Source: Betaproteobacteria bacterium
GTDB taxonomy: Bacteria; Pseudomonadota; Gammaproteobacteria; Burkholderiales; Gallionellaceae
DNA length: 32,051 nucleotides
Direction of reading: 5' to 3'
NCBI GenBank assembly: GCA_021413765.1
Contig: JAIOPT010000156.1
Span: 1 to 32,051, forward strand
This document shows positions 7,386 through 14,315 of the stretch, piece by piece; positions within the stretch are counted from its first letter, which is position 1; every line of letters begins with the position of its first letter. The notes under the pieces were generated by a model. That model worked only from the letters and a program-made list of their open reading frames with translations. It made no database searches and was not told the origin of the DNA. A program made the translations under genes and the position numbers.

Positions 7386-9386
7386 CTAGTTTCGTTGGAA
7401 CAAAATAGCAATACATCGATTGTAGGTGTGGAAGGAATAGCTAACCAATACTCCAGATAAGACAACCATGAGAACCAACGCGGAAGTAAGATAGCGTACT
7501 TCAACATCCCATCCCACGGCATCAACCAAGGTATAAAATAAAAATCTCTGTATCGACAAGCCTGCAATAAGTATTGAGACTGCTAATAACAGAGTTTCTG
7601 CCTGTTCACGCCCAACAATTCTCTTCTGCAAAACGCCAGAGATTATTGCCAGTACGAAAATTACAGACAACAAAGCAGGAGCTATCTTTTCAAATGCATC
7701 CGCCAACCATTTTTGTGACTTTTGTCTGATATTTTGCGGAGTAGCCAACTCGGTTCTACCATTAGAGTCAATGCCTTGGATAAGAGCTCTACCTGCCGAA
7801 CCCCGCTCAATATGTGATACTTTATTGACGACTAAAGGAGGTGTTATAAGATGTGAACTATCCAATAAGAGGTAGCGCATGACTATTGTATCTCCAGGAA
7901 CTTTGGGCAATATTACATGAAATCCAAAAACTTCTGGATCAGCACGTCCTTCAGCAGTAAATCCTCGAATGACATCGGGTCGGGCAATCTGATTCGTTGT
8001 GAACCAACGCGTGCTGGCTATGCCCATCTTTGCCTCGTAAACGCCAACCTCTGCGCTTGCAATAGCATCGGCACCGCGATCTGCTATAGCCCATCCCTGC
8101 ACTTGACCGCTATAAACTGACGTACTAATAAGGGACGTACGTCGTAAACAGGCTAAATCGAAAAGGCTAGACTCAAAGCTGCTATCAGGCAGATACCTGT
8201 ACGACTTAAATAAGGCTCGATAAACTGCGTTTGAGCTATCCGATAAACGGCTCAGGAGACCATTTATATTACCTCCAAGCAATGGGTGAATCACAAACCC
8301 TTTGTTGAGGATCCCGCGCTCAAATGACTGTCTTAGCTCAAGATTAGTATTGAAATAAAATTCATTCAAGTCCTTCAACGTTTTATTTGGCAGTTCTTTA
8401 AACGCGGCATCGTTAAACACATGCCAGACCCAACCTGCGCCAATTTCACCCACAGGAAAGCCTGCCCGTAAGCTTGCGATTTGGTACATATTTTTTGGAT
8501 CTTCAATATGCTCCCGCAATCGTTTCAGAGTGGGGCTGGCAAGGTAGGCGCTTTCTCTTTGTGCCTTAGTGATGGGTACCCGGTTGATTGATGGAGCTTT
8601 AGTCTCGATAGAGGCCAGCTTCAGCAACAATTCCATATGAGAAGGAAGCGTCATAATAGTTCGTGCAAATACACCCTTTGTAATAAAGTGGAAGGTCGAA
8701 ACGCTACCTGCGACAGAGAACGCGCCGAGCAGCAACAATGCCGAGCATAGTGCCGCTTCACGAACCATCTGCTTTAGTTGCCTATTTGGTTTCTGAAAAA
8801 AGTAACGGCATACGACGAACCAGATAATCCAACCAACCACCAAATAATCTTCGTTTCTGGTAATCAGCATCCAACCAAGTACGAACGCAAGAATCAGCAA
8901 TCGCACCCAGAATAAAAGCTTTGAAGAATCTGAGTCAAGTAAGGCTGCGATGGAAAGCGCAAGTGCAATAAGTGTCAGACAGACAAAAAAACCGTCGCTT
9001 AGAGCGTGGTCAAAAAGAAAAAAAGTGGCCGGAAGAAAGATAAGTACTCCAAGCAACAACAGCGCAAAGAACCTACCTGTAACTCGTACCAAACTAAAAG
9101 CCACGACCGCGGATGCGAACAGGTACAGAATCTCAATAGCCACCCTTTGCGGCAGACCTAAGCTGGCGCTTAACGCTAGCCAATATGGATAGCCTGGAGG
9201 TGCGCCAAGCTCGCGGAGAGAGTCAAGCGACTGGCGAACGTAATTGACCGAATCATTTGGGATGGAAATTATCTCATTCGTTCCAACAAGAACGAGTTTG
9301 AGAAAGCAAATTGCCAATATGGAGTAAAGAAAAAATTTGTGACTGTGGCTTTCATTCTTAATATTCGTAAAGTATTTCTTAATCAT
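7386..9386 (-). CDS. Large polytopic membrane protein, paralogue of the downstream GT-C-like protein
   Basis: A 666-residue membrane protein with the same architecture as the gene at 5306-7294: multiple N-terminal membrane segments, a long hydrophilic middle (about 240-550) and a C-terminal membrane bundle. The first outside loop has IPNDSVNYVRQS, an acidic residue where GT-C enzymes carry their catalytic Asp/Glu, followed by GAPPGYPYWLAL. The middle holds GEIGAGWVW and ASPTLKRL, shared with its paralogue, so the two probably arose by tandem duplication and then diverged strongly. The ATG overlaps the stop of the LPG-synthase-like gene as ATGA, so translation is probably coupled. It presumably acts on a polyprenyl-linked sugar in the periplasmic leaflet; the substrate is unknown. 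Confidence 0.78.
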   Translation of the reverse strand: MIKKYFTNIKNESHSHKFFLYSILAICFLKLVLVGTNEIISIPNDSVNYVRQSLDSLRELGAPPGYPYWLALSASLGLPQRVAIEILYLFASAVVAFSLVRVTGRFFALLLLGVLIFLPATFFLFDHALSDGFFVCLTLIALALSIAALLDSDSSKLLFWVRLLILAFVLGWMLITRNEDYLVVGWIIWFVVCRYFFQKPNRQLKQMVREAALCSALLLLGAFSVAGSVSTFHFITKGVFARTIMTLPSHMELLLKLASIETKAPSINRVPITKAQRESAYLASPTLKRLREHIEDPKNMYQIASLRAGFPVGEIGAGWVWHVFNDAAFKELPNKTLKDLNEFYFNTNLELRQSFERGILNKGFVIHPLLGGNINGLLSRLSDSSNAVYRALFKSYRYLPDSSFESSLFDLACLRRTSLISTSVYSGQVQGWAIADRGADAIASAEVGVYEAKMGIASTRWFTTNQIARPDVIRGFTAEGRADPEVFGFHVILPKVPGDTIVMRYLLLDSSHLITPPLVVNKVSHIERGSAGRALIQGIDSNGRTELATPQNIRQKSQKWLADAFEKIAPALLSVIFVLAIISGVLQKRIVGREQAETLLLAVSILIAGLSIQRFLFYTLVDAVGWDVEVRYLTSALVLMVVLSGVLVSYSFHTYNRCIAILFQRN

Positions 9387-10420
9387 ATCCGCTCATTTAT
9401 CGGTAAGTTAGAAGTAAAATTCCCGCGATTCTTCTCACGCCCAACCAGGTAGAACGGCAGCCCTGTCAATCTCGATAAAACACTTAAGATCTGAAAAGTT
9501 AAACCAATTGCTGCTCCGACATGAATATCGAGCAACCGCGAAAAGATGACATCAAATGCCGCTGTACCAACACCAAAGCCACCGGCAAAGCCAAAGACAT
9601 TACTAAATATGGCAAGAGGGAAAACAACAAAACCAAGAATCAGCTGAAGTGACTGAGCGAATGCATAAGTGATACACAAAAGAGCCGCACACCAGAAAAT
9701 ATGGTTCAGTACCGATAATGAAAGAACCGCAATGAGGTCACGGGGTTTCTCCCGCAGGGCATTGAAACACTGAATCAGGTTGTAAATACGATGACCGGCA
9801 GGAAGGCGCTCCAGAAAAGTGCGCAGCCTCTGGCTATTACACAGACGCCGCGAACCAACGATTCGAAAAAAAACCAGCGTACCCAGGCACGCGGTAATAA
9901 GAAAAATCAGTATATGCCCGCCGTTATTGATCGATAGGACAAGCTCCCACCCGACTATGCTCGTGATGCCTGCGAGGAGAAACAAGCCTAACAATCCGAG
10001 CACACGATCAAAGGCAACTGCCATGACTCCTTTGGTACGTAGACCAGGGCCAACATGACGCACGATGTACGCTGCCTTGACCACGTCCCCGCCTGAATTG
10101 CTTGGCATCGCAATATCAAAGAAGGAGCCGATCATCGTCCAGCGCACAGAGGTGACGAATGAGGTCACAATTCCCTGGTTGCGCAGAACCAGCCAAAAGC
10201 GGTAAGAAACGATAAAATAGGGCGGTAGCATCAAGATAAAGGCCAGCACCAGCCAGGTCCAATTTTCTGCCACGCTAGCAAACACAGTCCAGTCGATTCG
10301 ATTGAAAGCCACGAGTGCATAGATGACGGCTGCAGCGAGCACTGCTTTCGTCCAGCCCGAAGTCAGAACCCTGGCCCAGATCGGTCTAACAACGGCCAGA
10401 GTGGCAGACTGATTAGTCAT
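9383..10420 (-). CDS. LPG-synthase-type (YbhN/UPF0104) integral membrane protein
   Basis: A 345-residue polytopic protein of the lysylphosphatidylglycerol-synthase transmembrane family (PF03706), without the C-terminal aminoacyl-transfer domain. Family hallmarks are visible: RFWLVLRNQG in the early loop, PSNSGGDVVKAAYIVRH near residue 105 (the conserved PxxxGGD stretch), DRVLGLLGLF, and a Gly-rich GFAGGFGVGTAAFDVIF near residue 290. Such proteins often sit in glycan loci beside DPM-like GT2 enzymes and are suspected lipid or glycolipid translocases; that role is inference. I chose the ATG at 10420, which overlaps the GT2 stop by 8 nt and has a GAGG 8-9 nt upstream. A longer upstream reading frame to 10531 lies entirely within the GT2 gene. 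Confidence 0.85.
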   Translation of the reverse strand: MTNQSATLAVVRPIWARVLTSGWTKAVLAAAVIYALVAFNRIDWTVFASVAENWTWLVLAFILMLPPYFIVSYRFWLVLRNQGIVTSFVTSVRWTMIGSFFDIAMPSNSGGDVVKAAYIVRHVGPGLRTKGVMAVAFDRVLGLLGLFLLAGITSIVGWELVLSINNGGHILIFLITACLGTLVFFRIVGSRRLCNSQRLRTFLERLPAGHRIYNLIQCFNALREKPRDLIAVLSLSVLNHIFWCAALLCITYAFAQSLQLILGFVVFPLAIFSNVFGFAGGFGVGTAAFDVIFSRLLDIHVGAAIGLTFQILSVLSRLTGLPFYLVGREKNRGNFTSNLPINERI

Positions 10421-11099
10421 TGCGGCGAACCTCATACCAGAGATACACCAGCAGACGTTTCCCGGTGGGCCATATCTTAAAATGCGTTTCACCGTAGTTT
10501 CTCGCTGTTTCTGTGGTAGGGAACTCTGCACGCTTTATTCTCAACTTATATGCGCGCACGACCATTTCTATATCAATCGACAATCCGTAATCGAGAATTT
10601 TCATGCGAGGAAAAGCGCTGCGCTTCCAACCTTTAAAGCCATGGAGGACATCCCTGACCCAGTAACCTTCTCTGCGCCAAACAACTGCGGCAAGCAACGC
10701 CAACCCCCGCACCGCCCATTTGCGGGGACGCCAGAGTCCCGCGTCTTCCTCATTGATGGCACCAGCGATTTGTCGGCTGGCAATGATAAGTTCATTCCCC
10801 TGTTCAAACAGGGGGCGAAATTTTCTGAGATCTTCGGTTGGCGTGGTAGTTTTAGGGAAGAAAACAACCACGGCATCGCAATTAGACACATCATTTGCAT
10901 GCACATAGGCCGCATTCAATCCTCGTTTTGGTTGACGGTGTACAGCGATACCTTGCGACTGCAAATATTCGACCGTTCCATCCGTGCTACCACCATCAAC
11001 AGCATAAATTTCGTCAAACGCATCCTGTGGAAGTTTTGGCACATCCAGCATGCAACCCTGGAGCTCATTCCAGACAATCAAGCACAACGATATTTTCAT
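10413..11099 (-). CDS. Family 2 glycosyltransferase, dolichol-phosphate-mannose-synthase-like
   Basis: A 228-residue single-domain GT-A enzyme without C-terminal membrane segments. The N-terminal nucleotide-binding element is present (EIYAVDGGSTDGTVEYL). Later conserved blocks (IASRQIAGAINEEDAG, RKWAVRGLALLAAVVWRR, DVLHGFKGWKRSAFPRM, SIDIEMVVRAYK, GETHFKIWPTGKRLL) match a subgroup of DPM1-like enzymes in bacterial glycan loci. The usual metal-binding DxD is replaced by a VVVFFPKTTTPTEDL segment. I associate that with this subgroup, so it need not mean inactivity. The likely role is charging a polyprenyl phosphate with a sugar that the GT-C-like proteins at 5306-9386 could use. It overlaps the FAD gene (ATGA) upstream and the LPG-synthase-like gene downstream. 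Confidence 0.88.
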   Translation of the reverse strand: MKISLCLIVWNELQGCMLDVPKLPQDAFDEIYAVDGGSTDGTVEYLQSQGIAVHRQPKRGLNAAYVHANDVSNCDAVVVFFPKTTTPTEDLRKFRPLFEQGNELIIASRQIAGAINEEDAGLWRPRKWAVRGLALLAAVVWRREGYWVRDVLHGFKGWKRSAFPRMKILDYGLSIDIEMVVRAYKLRIKRAEFPTTETARNYGETHFKIWPTGKRLLVYLWYEVRRND

Positions 11100-12313
11100 T
11101 TATTAGTTATTTCAGAAGTAATGCGGGCAGCTTCACCCATGGCTTCCGCAACGGCGATGTCCGAATTCATGTGTTCCCATTTTCCCCAGCGGCCGATGCC
11201 TAAAACACCATTTCCCGCGGCCCATGCAAGCACATGGGCGACTGCCTCCAGTTTACCGAGGGTATTTACCGGATAGGCGAATTCATTATGGTGGCGAAAG
11301 CCTGTGGTTGGGCGAGAACGTATAGCGTTGGTTTCAGTCCAGTACCCTCGCGCATTCGTGCAAAAGTTCGACCGCAGCAAATAGCGATGATGAGAGATAG
11401 CTTCGTCTGGCTCGTAGATCCAGTGTGACGGGTTACTCATAGTTTCCGGCACATATTCGACATCAATGGCAACTACGCTCAACTGCTTGATTGCTTTTGA
11501 AACTTCGCGCGGAATATCGCAAAAACCCGGCCATAGTGTCCATGGGATGGTTGAAATAATCGTCTCCGCTTGCCAGTGATCATTAACCGTGCGTGTTGCC
11601 AAATCAATCGACTGGACCGGACAATCGGTTACAAGACTGTCTCCCAAGGCATCCCCCATCCTCCGCCAAACTTCACCGTATCCGTGGTTTTTCGGATAAA
11701 GGAAAGTCCCATGTGCAGGCAGTGCACCAAAGGGACTGCCCTCTAAACAACTTCGGAGTGTTTCTCTAAATGATACGTCAGGCAGTTTATGGAGCCAGTA
11801 GGTGCCAAGCTTGGCGGGATCCATCGACCATATTTTGCGGTTATATGGAAGCATGTATTCTTCCGCGATGCGATCACCGAGTTTCCAGGTTACCCAGTCT
11901 GCAAACTTTTCAGGCATCGGCTCGCCGCGAATACAGCCAGACCGAGCAATAGACTCGAGATAATCAACTTGGTCTGATTTGCTGAATTGCCACAAGTTGG
12001 ACTCAAGTGGATGATCGATTTCTTGCCCACGAAGTCGGATTCTGGAAATGCGATCAAAACTGTTCCATTCTTCCCTGGGCATAAACCTGAAGAGAAAATC
12101 TAGGACATCGGTCTTGCGAACGTCCAGAAAGTGACCTCCACCAATATCAAGAGGCGCGCCATCCACCTGCTGCGAGCGACAAAGGCCTCCAACTGTGGGT
12201 TCTTTCTCAAGCAGTACCACCTGATCCTGCGGCACCCCCCTGTCGATTAGAGAATGTGCCAGAGTTAGCCCGCTCGGCCCCCCCCCGAGAATCAGGTATT
12301 TCACTTTTTTCAT
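11096..12313 (-). CDS. FAD-dependent oxidoreductase (amine oxidase / UDP-galactopyranose mutase-like)
   Basis: A 405-residue flavoprotein. The dinucleotide fold ILGGGPSGLTLAHSL is at the N-terminus, followed by VVLLEKEPTVGGLCRS, the ribose-binding acidic residue and GG doublet typical of the amine oxidase/protoporphyrinogen oxidase/UGM group. DIGGGHFLD follows, and AEEYMLPYNRKIWSMDP is characteristic of UGM-like and protoporphyrinogen-oxidase-like proteins of polysaccharide clusters. The reaction could be a ring contraction or an oxidation on a sugar or lipid-linked sugar; I cannot tell which. The ATG at 12313 has AAAGG six bases upstream and is preferred over the in-frame GTG at 12346. It overlaps the next gene (GT2) by ATGA. 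True UDP-galactopyranose mutases differ in sequence, so glf is not assigned. Confidence 0.82.
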   Translation of the reverse strand: MKKVKYLILGGGPSGLTLAHSLIDRGVPQDQVVLLEKEPTVGGLCRSQQVDGAPLDIGGGHFLDVRKTDVLDFLFRFMPREEWNSFDRISRIRLRGQEIDHPLESNLWQFSKSDQVDYLESIARSGCIRGEPMPEKFADWVTWKLGDRIAEEYMLPYNRKIWSMDPAKLGTYWLHKLPDVSFRETLRSCLEGSPFGALPAHGTFLYPKNHGYGEVWRRMGDALGDSLVTDCPVQSIDLATRTVNDHWQAETIISTIPWTLWPGFCDIPREVSKAIKQLSVVAIDVEYVPETMSNPSHWIYEPDEAISHHRYLLRSNFCTNARGYWTETNAIRSRPTTGFRHHNEFAYPVNTLGKLEAVAHVLAWAAGNGVLGIGRWGKWEHMNSDIAVAEAMGEAARITSEITNK

Positions 12314-12346
12314 TACATGCCTTTCATTTTTTCTTTCCTGTGCCAC

Positions 12347-13687
12347 TTAAACATGCTGTTCGTAAATCGCCAGCGTTTCTTCTGCCATTTTATTTGGAGT
12401 TCTCTCATATTCTGTTTTGGTTGCTAGAGAATAGAGATTCTCAGGATTATTGACTAGCTCACGAAGACATTGCTCAAGGTGATCAACATTTCCCCGCTCG
12501 AAGGCGTATCCGTTGTGGCCCATTACCAGAAACTCGGTCATGCCAGCAACATCCGAAACCAGAACAGGTGTATGAGTGGCGAGAGCATTCAACAAAACCA
12601 AGGGACTATTCTCGTACCAACGGGACGGAATGACGAGGAGATCCATGTCACGCAGAACATCGACCATGGCGTCTTTAGGAAAAGTACCCATGAAGTGAAT
12701 ATCGTGTCCTGTCGCTAGCGCCTTCAGGCTTCTCATGTAGCTTGGGTCTTGGTCAGCTGGCCCATAAATACGAAGTTCAGCATAATTGCGAGGTAGGCGC
12801 TTGAATGCTTTGATAAGGAGATCGGTGCCTTTATGGGGAGCAATCTGGCCGATGAAGCCAATTACTGGTTTGTGCCCTTGGCCTCTCGTTGGTTTCGAAC
12901 TGCGATCAATATCAACCCCAAACCAGATGTCATGCATCGGCACACTGATTCCATTGTTTTCGTAAGCCTTTTTCAGAAACCGTGTTGGTGCGACAGCCCC
13001 CTCATAGCTTCCATTATACAGCCCAACAAGCATATCCGGTCGCTGCAAGATGTCTTCAACAAGTCCGTCCATTGGGCCACCTTTCAATGTCGGCAGCCGC
13101 CTAGCCCAGTTGGCCCCCGCAGCAATCAACTGCGCAGAAAAGGGCGTAGTTGCCCACCGCATCCATGAGTTTGCATGAGCACTGCGCGATGCATCCTTTA
13201 GATAGCAAGCCAAACAGTTGGTACGCGATGGTGATGGCCCCCCGCAAAGCTCGCCATCAGCGGCCTCAAGTTTATTGTTAAAACAGAAGCCGAAAAAATC
13301 GGTGAATGTAGCGTACGTGGGAATACCAAGTTGCTTTGTTACCTCCAACAAGGCGGACGTATGGTTGATGAGATGAGTAACATGAACCAGATCAGGTCGC
13401 AGATTACGTAGCACTTTTTCCAGCACACCCCTCATCTCAGGCTGGTAATAGGTTTCTTTGACGCGAGAATGTGGCAGCTGGTTTTTGTCGATGCAGACAA
13501 CCGAAATACCCTGATACTCGTATTGCGTCACCAAGTCTACAGCTTGCGGCTCACCCTGAAAAATTGCGGAAACGACAGTAACATTATGCCCACTCGCCTT
13601 ATAGTAACGAGCCAAATCTAGCGTGTAGGTTTCTGTACCATAGAAATGGTCAGGGAAAAAGCAATGGACAAAAAAAACAATCTTCAT
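12347..13687 (-). CDS. Family 4 glycosyltransferase
   Basis: A 446-residue GT-B enzyme. The N-terminal motif MKIVFFVHCFFPDHFYGTETY is followed by GHNVTVVSA, as in the GT4 at 139-1515. The donor domain begins near residue 276 (GFIGQIAPHKG). The E-x7-E element is RWYENSPLVLLNALA (Glu359), with Asn367 replacing the second Glu, the same kind of change as in the other GT4. A cysteine cluster (148, 158, 161) is shared in outline with that gene. Likely paralogues with different acceptors. The ATG overlaps the TGA of the small remnant frame at 13684-13888 (ATGA). The FAD gene starts 33 nt after its stop. The donor sugar is unknown. Confidence 0.9.
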   Translation of the reverse strand: MKIVFFVHCFFPDHFYGTETYTLDLARYYKASGHNVTVVSAIFQGEPQAVDLVTQYEYQGISVVCIDKNQLPHSRVKETYYQPEMRGVLEKVLRNLRPDLVHVTHLINHTSALLEVTKQLGIPTYATFTDFFGFCFNNKLEAADGELCGGPSPSRTNCLACYLKDASRSAHANSWMRWATTPFSAQLIAAGANWARRLPTLKGGPMDGLVEDILQRPDMLVGLYNGSYEGAVAPTRFLKKAYENNGISVPMHDIWFGVDIDRSSKPTRGQGHKPVIGFIGQIAPHKGTDLLIKAFKRLPRNYAELRIYGPADQDPSYMRSLKALATGHDIHFMGTFPKDAMVDVLRDMDLLVIPSRWYENSPLVLLNALATHTPVLVSDVAGMTEFLVMGHNGYAFERGNVDHLEQCLRELVNNPENLYSLATKTEYERTPNKMAEETLAIYEQHV

Positions 13688-13888
13688 TCTGGAATATTCT
13701 CAATCATCACTTCTTGATAAACGTGCCGCAGGGCTTTAATCACAACTTGCATGGCGGCTTCCTTGCCTGACAGAACTGAGTTTAGCCGGTGGATTCCCTC
13801 AGCCCGGATCTCCATCGAGTCATTCTTGGCGAACAGAGTGCTGTGAGCATGTCGTAGCTCTTCCGCCACAACTTGAAAGAGGGGATCC
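13684..13888 (-). pseudogene. Deletion remnant of a second coiled-coil glycosyltransferase
   Basis: This minus-strand frame reads HSTLFAKNDSMEIRAEGIHRL and ends ALRHVYQEVMIENIPE. It matches two distant pieces of the neighbouring 893-residue glycosyltransferase: the coiled coil (NSVVLAKDGAIEVQAEEIRQL, residues 380-400) and the extreme C-terminus (MIKAYGAIYQEMMAEHTPK, about 869-887). The nearly 470 residues between them are missing, so this is probably the scar of a duplicated copy that lost its GT4 domain. The frame stays open upstream to about 13947 but there overlaps the sulfotransferase remnant in another frame, and no convincing start or ribosome binding site is visible. Its stop is coupled by ATGA to the intact GT4 that follows, so it may still be translated as a leader. 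Confidence 0.7.
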
Positions 13889-14315
13889 TTAGTCCGCCAC
13901 ACAAAATTCGTAGCCAAATTCAGCAAGCGATTCGCACAGCAGATCATTCATCAATCTCACATCGCATTGCGGCAAGGCACTCCTAAAACGACCTATGGAA
14001 TTGGCGACACTGGAACTGGTTTGATGCTCAGTCTGTCTGTCTGTCGCTGCTTGTTTCGCTGGCCTTAACCAACATTTGGTTAATGGATTCAGGAGTGCTA
14101 TCAATGCCAAGATGCTGACAAATTCTGTGGAATGTTTGTTGAGGCTCAAGAACCATATCTTCATAGTGCACCAAGCAAACCGAATCACCATGTGTAACAA
14201 AATGTAATTCTTCGTGCATTTCTCGAGGAGGCTCTTTTATGCTGCTGACCATCAGCGCATCGGTTACTGAAGTACCACTTGCCAACGGGTTTGCTGTGCT
14301 TTCAACGTTATCCAT
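13889..14315 (-). pseudogene. Truncated, frameshifted sulfotransferase C-terminal half
   Basis: Frame one runs from ATG 14315 (overlapping the GT stop as TGATG) to TGA at 14028. It contains VCLVHYEDMVLEPQQTFHRI, the C-terminal region of PAPS-dependent sulfotransferases, which typically reads like YEDLVxxPxxTLxxIxxFLG. The homology then continues in a second frame (HQTSSSVANSIGRFRSALPQ, then LCESLAEFGYEF) to a TAA at 13889. The switch coincides with a GACA repeat at 14031-14045; loss of one unit would join the frames. The N-terminal PAPS-binding half (the PxSGTT-type loop) is absent, so even a repaired frame would give only about 140 residues. It is a third sulfotransferase in the locus, now inactive, beside the remnant at 13684-13888. 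Confidence 0.78.
14031..14045. repeat. Tetranucleotide repeat, GTCT x 3.75 (GACA on the coding strand)
   Basis: A 15-base run of GTCT units lies exactly where the sulfotransferase homology changes frame. Read on the minus strand, the upstream frame passes through the repeat and hits TGA immediately after it. Removing 4 bases, or adding 8, brings the downstream frame into register. Tetranucleotide tracts of this kind mediate slipped-strand phase variation in surface-glycan genes of several Gram-negative genera. This tract is short, and the gene also lacks its N-terminal half, so present-day phase switching is doubtful. Confidence 0.75.

Noticed and set aside
10482-11276. 264-codon plus-strand open frame opposite the GT2 and FAD genes
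   Set aside because: It spans two well-supported minus-strand genes and their overlap, has no recognisable motif, and a composition typical of antisense reading.
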